From: Planctomycetaceae bacterium
GTDB taxonomy: Bacteria > Planctomycetota > Planctomycetia > Planctomycetales > Planctomycetaceae
Direction of reading: 5' to 3'
NCBI GenBank assembly: GCA_020426125.1
Contig: JAGQQQ010000807.1
Location: 1 to 11,748, forward strand
Length of the DNA: 11,748 nucleotides
Position 1 is the first letter of the stretch. The number at the start of each line of letters is the position of its first letter. Below, piece by piece: positions 5,843 to 11,748 of the stretch. Made by a program: the position numbers and the translations under genes. The notes under the pieces were generated by a model. It saw only the letters and a program-made list of their open reading frames with translations, was not told where the DNA came from and made no database searches.

Positions 5843-8029
5843 TCAACTTCGAGCGGCGGCAACTTCCGCAAGTCGGCGGGCAGAGGCCATGGAGGTGTCT
5901 GTGGCCAGTTGGATCCGCACGTCCCAGGTTCCCGAATCCCCAACAGTGAATCGCCAATGGGGAACCACCACGGCGCTTTGATGGACGGACTCAAAGCCCC
6001 CTTCGCTTTGGCTCACCGTCTGAATGGGGAACGTCCAGAACTCCGCCTGTTTGGTGAGATCGAGTGAGACGTCGAGTCCGAGCCATTCGTCGACAAGTCC
6101 AATCCGTGCGCTCGCGGGGAATGAGTCGATGGTCTCCAACCGACCAAGCTGCTGGCCGTTGGCGTCATAGTAGTAGCGGTCGTCTGCGCCAGCGGCCATC
6201 GCAGCGAAGTTGAACTCCACGGCGAGGTGATACTCCTTCCCGGGAGTGAGGCCGGAGAGTTCATAGCTGATGTCCAACTGGCTGCCCGTTGAGACGTCGA
6301 CGGACACTGTTTTCGTCAAATGAACCCAATCGTCTTCCACCCGTCCCTCGCGCGTCATCACGGTCTCGACGCGCTGATCCGTTTTGCGGAGGCGAGTTTC
6401 GTAGACTCCCAGAACAAAGTCGCCAACTCCGCCGTTCCCGGTGCGGAACTCCTCCAAGTCGACGTCCGGGCGAAGGAAATGGTCCACCAGCGACTTCCGT
6501 GGCCAGCGGTCGTAGGAAATGAGTTGATCCAGGTTGGCCTGCTTGAAACGGACTCCTTCGTGCTTGTTGAAGTCGATATCATCGACCTCGTCGCTCAGGC
6601 CGGCCGCATCGAGAATCTTCTGGTGATACGGTTCCGGACGGCGGTTCAGAGTCGAGAGCAGATTGACTTTCGTCGAGCGAATATCGAGTTCATAAAGATG
6701 TCCACCACGCGCGGGGGTGAGGTAGGCGACCAGTTTGTCGCTGGCAATCCGGACTTCTTTGCGAAGATCGAGATTGAAGTCCTCAGCGGCGACGTCGACC
6801 CATTTGCCGACTCTCCCCGAGAGTTGCTCGACGGCCGTGTCCGCGGCGATCAGATGCTTGTAGATCGCGTTTCGCAGGTGGGGGAGATACAGCCCGCCGA
6901 AGGCGCCGTGCCAATAGGGACAATTGCATTGTCCTCGGTAAAGTTCCATCTTCGCGGCGTGGTACAGATCGGGTCGTTCCCGCACCGCGCTTGAAGTCAT
7001 CAACCGATCCAGCCGGTCACTCACTTCGCGCGAGCGACAATACATCTCGTTGCTCTCGGGATACTTCACGAGGAAGTTCCGCCAGAACCCCGCTCGGAAG
7101 AACGGCTTGATGTTGTTCCACTCGGGACGGTTCTGAAGGCCTTCGATAGTGTCGTGATAGTCCATCTGCTGGTCGGTGGGGAGCGCCCACTCCGTCATTT
7201 CACGGTAACTGGCATTCGGCAGATAGACTTTTCCCTGAGGTGGGACATTGTCGACAGCCTGCCCCATCGTCACGACTTCCAGCCAGTCCGCGTTGTCCCG
7301 AAGTGCCTGGAACATGTTTTTCAGCCAGCTTCGGCCGTAGACATGTTCTTTCGTTCCCGGCCAGGACCCGAACTTCTCGCCGTCATCCCCGAAGGAGACC
7401 ACCGTGCCGGGAGCGCGGTCCGCGATTCCTTTCAGATAGCCGATCGTCTCTTCAGGCGAGGACCACGGAATTGTGTACCGCAGCGTCTCATCGTCGGGGA
7501 TAATCTTCAGGAGCCGGCCTTCGTTTTCGGTGACGTAATAGCCGTGCAACCGTTCCTCTCCGAGACCGGCCCAGCGGAAATGGGAGTCATCCAAAATCGT
7601 GTACTCAATTCCCGCATCGACGATGTCGCTGGCGAACCCTGGTTCCCAAACCCGTTCGGGAACCCACATCCCTCGGACGGTCGTCCCAAACAACTGAGCA
7701 AGATGCTGGGTGTACGTGCGAATCTGGCCAACTCGGTCCCTTCCCGGAATGGCCGCCAGGATCGGCTCAAAGAATGGTCCCCCCAGAAGTTCCAGGCGAC
7801 CATCGGCAATCAACCGCCGGACCCTATCGATGTACTCGGGACGGTGCGATTCCAGCCATTCCAGGAGGCTCCCCGACAGATGCAGCGTTAGCGGGAGTTC
7901 GGGAAACTCATCGGCGACATCGAGAAAGGGTTCATACGCATCATCGTAGGCTTGTGCGAAGACGCCGTCGAAATTTCCCACCGGCTGATGGTTGTGGACC
8001 GCAAAGATCAATCGCAGGCGAGGAGCCAT
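5843..8029 (-). CDS. GH57 4-alpha-glucanotransferase / alpha-amylase family protein
   Basis: The 728-residue product is a retaining GH57 glucanotransferase or alpha-amylase (COG1449) acting on alpha-1,4-glucans such as glycogen or maltodextrin. The five conserved GH57 regions are visible: VHNHQPVGNFDGV from residue 11 (region 1); LLGGPFFEPIL at 81-91 (2); MWVPERVWEPG at 121-131 with the expected nucleophile Glu125 (3); VSFGDDGEKFGSW at 211-223 with the acid/base Asp215 or 216 (4); and LPNASYREMTEW at 270-281 (5). The middle segment has CNCPYWHGAFGGLYLPHLR at 368-386, typical of the Thermococcus litoralis 4-alpha-glucanotransferase group, and the rest matches the C-terminal beta-rich domain of that group in length. 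No signal peptide, so cytoplasmic. ATG 8029 is preferred because MAPRLRLIFAVHNHQP is the family start; a weak GGGA lies seven bases upstream, and an in-frame TTG at 8068 would add 13 residues. Divergent from the GH15-like gene. Amylase versus transferase activity cannot be settled here. Confidence 0.93.
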   Translation of the reverse strand: MAPRLRLIFAVHNHQPVGNFDGVFAQAYDDAYEPFLDVADEFPELPLTLHLSGSLLEWLESHRPEYIDRVRRLIADGRLELLGGPFFEPILAAIPGRDRVGQIRTYTQHLAQLFGTTVRGMWVPERVWEPGFASDIVDAGIEYTILDDSHFRWAGLGEERLHGYYVTENEGRLLKIIPDDETLRYTIPWSSPEETIGYLKGIADRAPGTVVSFGDDGEKFGSWPGTKEHVYGRSWLKNMFQALRDNADWLEVVTMGQAVDNVPPQGKVYLPNASYREMTEWALPTDQQMDYHDTIEGLQNRPEWNNIKPFFRAGFWRNFLVKYPESNEMYCRSREVSDRLDRLMTSSAVRERPDLYHAAKMELYRGQCNCPYWHGAFGGLYLPHLRNAIYKHLIAADTAVEQLSGRVGKWVDVAAEDFNLDLRKEVRIASDKLVAYLTPARGGHLYELDIRSTKVNLLSTLNRRPEPYHQKILDAAGLSDEVDDIDFNKHEGVRFKQANLDQLISYDRWPRKSLVDHFLRPDVDLEEFRTGNGGVGDFVLGVYETRLRKTDQRVETVMTREGRVEDDWVHLTKTVSVDVSTGSQLDISYELSGLTPGKEYHLAVEFNFAAMAAGADDRYYYDANGQQLGRLETIDSFPASARIGLVDEWLGLDVSLDLTKQAEFWTFPIQTVSQSEGGFESVHQSAVVVPHWRFTVGDSGTWDVRIQLATDTSMASARRLAEVAAARS

Positions 8030-8288
8030 GGTTCCGTCCCAGTACGTGAATATCGCCGTGCCAATCAACCCTCAATGTGTCGCCCGCGATGACCGAGTTG
8101 CGAGCGACGGCGGAGCGATCGAACGCGGGCTGCGGAAGGAGCTTTCGAGGTTGACTGACCAGAAGTTCCGTTCAAATGCGGGTGATAGCAGGTTTTCCCC
8201 GCAGATTGAATGGTTCCTTGTCGCATGCCGACGCTGAGAATCAAGTCCACCCTCGTCCGATTTGCGGAAGATTGGACCAGAGGACCTT

Positions 8289-8330
8289 CCAGCGTAGCGG
8301 CCGGGTAGCCTGCGAAAGCTGGGCGTTTTT
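8289..8330 (+). terminator. Terminator-like hairpin in the leader of the GH15-like gene
   Basis: On the plus strand a stem of CCAGC with GCTGG, with a small inner GGC/GCC stem, is followed four bases later by five T. No plus-strand gene ends just upstream, because the preceding gene points leftward. If it works as a terminator it would lie in the 5' leader of the GH15-like gene and could act as an attenuator. The stem is short, so confidence is low. Confidence 0.25.
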
Positions 8331-8371
8331 CTGTCAGAAGTGGGCAAACTGGGCACCGAGGCATCTTATCA

Positions 8372-8398
8372 ATGAACGTTGTCGCGTTCGGCGTTCAT
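8372..8398. repeat. Inverted repeat upstream of the GH15-like gene, possible operator
   Basis: ATGAACG and CGTTCAT form a perfect 7-bp inverted repeat with a 13-base spacer, centred about 92 bases before the GH15-like start. A second CGTTC inside the spacer (8385-8389) allows an alternative pairing with GAACG (8374-8378). It could bind a dimeric regulator or fold in the RNA. No known operator is recognised. Confidence 0.3.
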
Positions 8399-8423
8399 GG
8401 CAGGAATTGACGGGGCGGTTACC

Positions 8424-8507
8424 ATGACCGAAAACGGCTCGCCAATCTCTCCTCTCCCAACAGGGACAAAATCCTCATGGACGCCAGTACCCTTCCCAAC
8501 GGACTGA
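8424..8507 (+). CDS. Possible 27-codon upstream ORF overlapping the GH15-like start
   Basis: An ATG at 8424 opens a 27-codon frame that ends with TGA at 8505-8507, inside the GH15-like gene in another frame (overlap 31 bases). The peptide is Ser/Thr/Pro-rich (MTENGSPISPLPTG at its start) and resembles no family I know. The preceding GGGGCGG at 8412-8418 is only a weak ribosome site. It may couple or dampen translation of the downstream gene, or may be chance. Confidence 0.15.
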   Translation: MTENGSPISPLPTGTKSSWTPVPFPTD

Positions 8508-9787
8508 ATCTCAGTAACGAACCGACCTACGAAGAGATTGCCAGTCTGGAAAACTTCCTCCGCGATCAGGGAACGTTCAACTTTCCCCGACTCTCGAGTG
8601 GGTTATTCTCCGCCGCCGCCGCCGAGAATCCGGAGTTCCGATTGACGGGGTATCAGAATGTCTGGACTCGGGACAACATCCATGTGATCCATGCTCACTG
8701 GGTTCTTGGAGACAAGGACACCGCCGTTCGGGCAATCAGTTCACTGCTACGATTCTACGAGTCCCAGCGAGATCGGTTCCGGGCCGTGATTCATCGGGAG
8801 CTTTCCCATGCGGATCCCATGAACCGCCCCCACATTCGATTCGATGGCGAGGAACTCGCCGTACTGGACGTTCGCTGGGCCCATGCTCAGAACGATGCTC
8901 TTGGTTACCTTCTCTGGCTCACCTGCAAACTGCTCAGAGCTGGCGACCTTTCGCTGACGCCCGAGATTTCGGAGTTGCTGCTTCTGCTGCCGGACTACTT
9001 CAACGCAATCGAATACTGGTGCGATGAGGACAGCGGCCACTGGGAAGAGACTCGCAAGATCGAAGCGTCGAGCATCGGGACAGTGGTCGCGGGGTTGTTC
9101 GAGTTGCGAGCGTTGTCGGCGGAGCACCCGATCCCCCGACTTGATCTGGCCGCCCTCGATTCGTTGTTGGAGAAGGGAGAAAACGCCCTCGCGGAGATCC
9201 TGCCGGCGGAGTGCGTTCAAGACGATCCTCTGAAGAAACGGGACTACGACGCCGCGCTCCTGTTTCTGATCTATCCGCTCGATGTGGTTCGCGGAGAGAT
9301 GGCCGACAAGATCATCGCCGACATCCGCGAGCACCTGACGGGGCCGATCGGCATCCGCCGCTACAACGGCGACTCGTACTGGTGTGCCAACTACCGGGAT
9401 CTCCTTTCCGCCGAGTCACGGACCACCGATTTCAGTGATGACATGTCCGAACGGGACAAACTGCTGAAGCCCGGCGAAGAAGCTCAGTGGTGCATCTTCG
9501 ATCCAATCCTGTCCGTGATTCATGGACAGCGCTACCTCAAAGACGGGGACGAGTCCCAGTACGATTTGCAGATTGAGCACTTTCGCCGTTCACTCGCTCA
9601 ATTGACTTCGGCAGAGAGTCGCTTTCCCGCGTTCCGATGCCCCGAATCGTACTTCCTGGAACATGGCGAATGGATCCCCAACGATATCACTCCACTCCTG
9701 TGGACACAGGGGAACTTGTTGCTGGCGTTCCACCGAATGAAGGAAGTGTCGCTGCGACGATCCGATCGATTCCGGGCAGGCCAGTGA
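8477..9787 (+). CDS. GH15 / phosphorylase-kinase-alpha-like protein
   Basis: The 436-residue product is an (alpha/alpha)6-barrel protein of the GH15 glucoamylase group, with a flavour of the alpha/beta subunits of phosphorylase kinase. Visible: RLTGYQNVWTRDNIHVI at 55-71 (compare the WVRDNVY signature of phosphorylase kinase), HAQNDALGYLLWL at 136-148, HWEETRKIEASSIGTVVAGL at 188-207, DYDAALLFLIYPL near 253-265, GIRRYNGDSYW at 292-302 and EEAQWCIFDPILSVIHG after 330. In GH15 the WEE motif carries the catalytic acid (here Glu190/Glu191). Whether a catalytic base is also present cannot be fixed by eye, so it may be a hydrolase or a binding/regulatory protein. No signal peptide, so it should act on cytoplasmic glucans. 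ATG 8477 is preceded by a poor AGGGA at 8462-8466. It is divergent from the GH57 enzyme, suggesting shared work on glycogen or maltodextrin. Confidence 0.85.
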   Translation: MDASTLPNGLNLSNEPTYEEIASLENFLRDQGTFNFPRLSSGLFSAAAAENPEFRLTGYQNVWTRDNIHVIHAHWVLGDKDTAVRAISSLLRFYESQRDRFRAVIHRELSHADPMNRPHIRFDGEELAVLDVRWAHAQNDALGYLLWLTCKLLRAGDLSLTPEISELLLLLPDYFNAIEYWCDEDSGHWEETRKIEASSIGTVVAGLFELRALSAEHPIPRLDLAALDSLLEKGENALAEILPAECVQDDPLKKRDYDAALLFLIYPLDVVRGEMADKIIADIREHLTGPIGIRRYNGDSYWCANYRDLLSAESRTTDFSDDMSERDKLLKPGEEAQWCIFDPILSVIHGQRYLKDGDESQYDLQIEHFRRSLAQLTSAESRFPAFRCPESYFLEHGEWIPNDITPLLWTQGNLLLAFHRMKEVSLRRSDRFRAGQ

Positions 9788-9885
9788 GTCCGTTACCCCA
9801 TCAACCTGAAACCTCGAAAAACTCTCTTGTGTTTGGCGCCTGTATGGACGCCGGGGTGAGCGGTGGGGATGTTGCTGGTTGATCC

Positions 9886-9905
9886 GGCGATCGGTTTCAA
9901 TCGCC
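9886..9905. terminator. Weak hairpin at the end of the permease gene
   Basis: GGCGAT (9886-9891) and ATCGCC (9900-9905) form a 6-bp stem with an eight-base loop spanning the stop codon of the minus-strand permease gene. There is no T-run after it, so it is a weak candidate terminator. The rest of the 109-bp convergent gap (9788-9896) shows only a 4-bp GGCG/CGCC stem and no gene. Confidence 0.25.
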
Positions 9906-11225
9906 TGAAATGGACTCCGGAGGAATTTCGCGGCCGTGAGGGTCTAAGGCTGTTTGATCTGTGGCCGCTTCCAGGCGCTCGCGGAGTTCGGGGCCAGCGT
10001 AGTGTTCGAGACGCTCCGCCTGGCCGTGAACCCGTTGGCTATCAACGCCCCCCTCCTCGACGAGGTACTTCTCCAGCAGACGGTGCGATCGCACCAACCC
10101 CCTCGCCGCCGCCCGTCCCTGGCGAGTCAGTTGAATGCCCCTAGAGTTGGAGACTTCCTGCCGGAGTTGGAGCCACCACAGCGTGATTCGCGTCGAAAGG
10201 GTGTCCGCGAGCAGGACACCGCGAAGTTCGCCGATGGTCGCCCGGTGCTGGGGATCACGCTCCTCCATCCGGTAGAGCAACGCCACGATATCGTCCGCGA
10301 GAATCTGCCAGGACAGCCACTGCCGTTTGCCCCACTGAGTGAGAATTCCGTGTCGCGGCCCCAGCAGCGCGGCCAATCCAAACAGCAGCCCGGTCGCGAC
10401 GGCCATCATTCCAGCCGTTGTGGTACTCCGAAACCCGAACCAACCGGGCACGGCCATCGCCCCGATGTGCCCGAGTGTGGCGCCGATCGCCCCGATCAGA
10501 ACACTCAAGGCAATCATCCACCCCAACCGGTCGGTCAACAAATACGCCGCCGCTGGGGGGACGACGAACATCGCCACCACCAGAATGCTGCCGACGCTCT
10601 CGAAGGAAGCGACGGCCGTGACCGCAACGAGCACCATGAGCGCGTAATGCATCACCCAGGCGGGAATCCCCTCGGACGTCGATAACCCAGGATCGAACGA
10701 GCTGATCTTCAGTTCCTTAAAGAACAGTACGACGAACAGCAGATTAACAACGGTCACAACCCCCAGCGTGAGGACCGCGCGGGGCACGGGCCAACTCCCG
10801 AGTTCAACCGTGTCGAGTGGCGTCAGTTCAATCGCACCGTATAGGACGCACTCCGCGTCCAGATCGACATGGTCAGCCGCCTGAACGATCATGACCAAAC
10901 CAAGCGCGAAGAGCGACGTAAAGACCACTCCCATCGAGGCCCCTTCATCAACGCGGCCTACGCGACGGATCCACTCACTGAAAAAGGCCGTCAGCACACC
11001 GACCACAACGGCCCCCAGAAACATCGGCAGGCTGCTGCGACTCTCACTCAAAAAGAAGGCGACTGCCAGTCCTGGCAACACCGCATGCGTAATCGCATCC
11101 CCCAACATGCTCATCCTTCTCAGGACCAGAAAGTTCCCGAGCAACGCGGAGGAGACGGCACACAGCACCCCGGCCGCGACGATCCAGCCGTCAAGCTGCC
11201 AGTTCCAGACGAAGGGACCGTTCAT
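9897..11225 (-). CDS. Metal ABC transporter permease fused to a DtxR/MntR-like domain
   Basis: Residues 1 to about 293 are an ABC-3 family permease (ZnuB/MntB/TroD type) for Mn, Zn or Fe import, with about eight membrane segments and the family motif SMLGDAITHAVLPGLAVAF at 39-57. After the last helix (about 270-290) comes a soluble tail of about 150 residues that reads as a DtxR-family metalloregulator. About 305-370 resembles the winged helix (DDIVALLYRMEE at 311-322, GIQLTRQGRAAA at 363-374), then the metal-binding/dimerisation helices LVRSHRLLEKYL (377-388), VHGQAERLEHYAG (399-411), PELRERLEA and LDPHGREIP (427-435). His381, Glu385, His400, Glu404, Glu407 and His408 match DtxR/MntR ligand positions; no SH3 domain follows. 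The start has an excellent ribosome site (AGGAGG at 11233-11238, seven bases before ATG) and overlaps the preceding gene by ATGA, so translation is probably coupled. The transported metal cannot be told. Confidence 0.93.
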   Translation of the reverse strand: MNGPFVWNWQLDGWIVAAGVLCAVSSALLGNFLVLRRMSMLGDAITHAVLPGLAVAFFLSESRSSLPMFLGAVVVGVLTAFFSEWIRRVGRVDEGASMGVVFTSLFALGLVMIVQAADHVDLDAECVLYGAIELTPLDTVELGSWPVPRAVLTLGVVTVVNLLFVVLFFKELKISSFDPGLSTSEGIPAWVMHYALMVLVAVTAVASFESVGSILVVAMFVVPPAAAYLLTDRLGWMIALSVLIGAIGATLGHIGAMAVPGWFGFRSTTTAGMMAVATGLLFGLAALLGPRHGILTQWGKRQWLSWQILADDIVALLYRMEERDPQHRATIGELRGVLLADTLSTRITLWWLQLRQEVSNSRGIQLTRQGRAAARGLVRSHRLLEKYLVEEGGVDSQRVHGQAERLEHYAGPELRERLEAATDQTALDPHGREIPPESISGD

Positions 11226-11748
11226 GTCCGTCCCTCCTGCTGCGTCGCCAGCAGAGTTTCCAACTCCGCCACAACTTCTGGTTCAAGGACGTGCTCAATT
11301 TCATCACACTCCCGATCGATTCTTGCCGGTCCCACATCGGCATACGCGGTGAGGTAGACTTCCCAGAGACGGTGCTGATGGGCTCGACGTGCTGCTTCGA
11401 GACGCCCGCGATCCGTGAGCACGATTCTGTCCTGTGAGATCACGTTCAGTTGTTCGCCGTGTTCCGCTCGGCTGATCGCCCGCCACAACTGACGCCGCGA
11501 CCACGACCGTTTCCCCAGCAGCTGATCGAAGGTCACCCCGTCCTTGTCTTCGAGGTGTCTGGACTGCGGGTGGCTCAATTCATCCATGGCTCGCAAGAGA
11601 TGTTGATGATCGATCGTGCGATTCAACGACCAGCGACGATACAAGCGAATCAGCACTCCCCGACGCAGACCGATGATCATGCTGGTAAAGAAAAAGGCCG
11701 AACACACCAACACAATCATCGCACCCGAGGGGAGCTTAGAAAACAGGG
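11222..11748 (-). CDS. Metal ABC permease with DtxR-like tail, partial (N-terminus outside window)
   Basis: The frame stays open to the window edge. The visible start, LFSKLPSGAMIVLVCSAFFF, followed by GLRRGVL, is the typical last membrane helix of an ABC-3 permease, so most of the membrane part lies beyond 11748. The soluble tail again follows the DtxR plan. Counting from Met at 11719, a winged-helix-like part lies at about 36-110 (VTFDQLLGKRSWSRRQLWRA at 62-81, RIVLTDRGRLEAA at 98-110), then AHQHRLWEVYL (113-123) and RIDRECDEIEHVL (133-145). Of the DtxR ligand positions His116, Glu120, Glu142 and His143 remain, while the others read Asp135 and Asp139. Its stop overlaps the next permease start (ATGA), as expected for two subunits made together. 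The ATPase and binding-protein genes should lie upstream, outside the window. An internal ATG at 11719 is not the true start. Confidence 0.9.
   Translation of the reverse strand, partial: LFSKLPSGAMIVLVCSAFFFTSMIIGLRRGVLIRLYRRWSLNRTIDHQHLLRAMDELSHPQSRHLEDKDGVTFDQLLGKRSWSRRQLWRAISRAEHGEQLNVISQDRIVLTDRGRLEAARRAHQHRLWEVYLTAYADVGPARIDRECDEIEHVLEPEVVAELETLLATQQEGRT

Larger units (their letters stand above)
8030..8476. promoter_or_regulatory. Divergent 447-bp control region of the GH57 and GH15-like genes
   Basis: This gap has no gene I can support and should hold both promoters, although I found no convincing -35/-10 pair. Structures seen: a stem CCAGC (8289-8293) with GCTGG (8318-8322) holding an inner GGC/GCC stem (8299-8301, 8308-8310) and followed by TTTTT at 8326-8330; a perfect 11-bp palindrome TTCTGTCAGAA at 8329-8339; and a perfect inverted repeat ATGAACG (8372-8378) with CGTTCAT (8392-8398). 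Each could be an operator or leader structure for the GH15-like gene. An open frame on the minus strand, 8065-8364, gives a low-complexity, Arg/Ser-rich product and is probably chance. Confidence 0.4.

Noticed and set aside
8065..8364. 99-codon minus-strand frame beginning MPRCPVCPLLTEK
   Set aside because: No ribosome site, product turns into an Arg/Ser-rich string, and its start overlaps the hairpin-rich gap; the CPxC pattern is probably chance.
9954..10685. 243-codon plus-strand frame opposite the permease fusion
   Set aside because: Pro/Arg/Gln-rich shadow of the DtxR-like tail and membrane helices.

Overview
The window is 11.7 kb of bacterial chromosome with moderately high GC content (an impression; no composition was computed), densely coded on both strands. 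The best guess is a member of the Planctomycetota. Three things support this: a short Tyr/His-rich exported protein of a kind common there, metal-ABC permeases with a DtxR-like tail, and a CinA whose deamidase half has decayed. This rests on gene style, not on a marker gene, so confidence is moderate. No rRNA, tRNA, CRISPR array, insertion sequence or phage gene is visible.

Layout. 154-1600 (+): thiS (sulfur carrier for thiamine thiazole) followed by a cinA-family gene. 1676-4234 (-): nfo (endonuclease IV) and then, 102 bp downstream, a Ppx/GppA-type exopolyphosphatase/pppGpp phosphatase. 4420-4740 (+): a small exported Tyr-rich protein with a G-free leader, ending near a strong hairpin that also serves the convergent yegP-like gene (4991-5323, -). 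5324-5842: about 500 bp with only one doubtful short ORF. 5843-8029 (-): a GH57 4-alpha-glucanotransferase/alpha-amylase. It is divergent, across a 447-bp gap, from a GH15/phosphorylase-kinase-alpha-like protein at 8477-9787 (+), so this looks like a glycogen/maltodextrin locus. 9897-11748 (-): two overlapping genes for metal-ABC permeases, the first-transcribed one cut by the window edge.

The most interesting element is the last pair. Both proteins continue past the final membrane helix into a region that reads as a DtxR/MntR-family metalloregulator: a winged-helix-like segment followed by the metal-binding dimerisation helices. In the complete protein the recognisable DtxR ligand positions (His, Glu, His, Glu, Glu, His) are all present. 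The partner keeps a different subset. Because ABC-3 permeases of this type often work as a pair and DtxR proteins are dimers, the two tails could form a metal-sensing heterodimer under the transporter, either inhibiting it when cytosolic metal is high or acting as a membrane-bound regulator. This is inference from sequence. The domain fusion itself is read directly from the ORFs.
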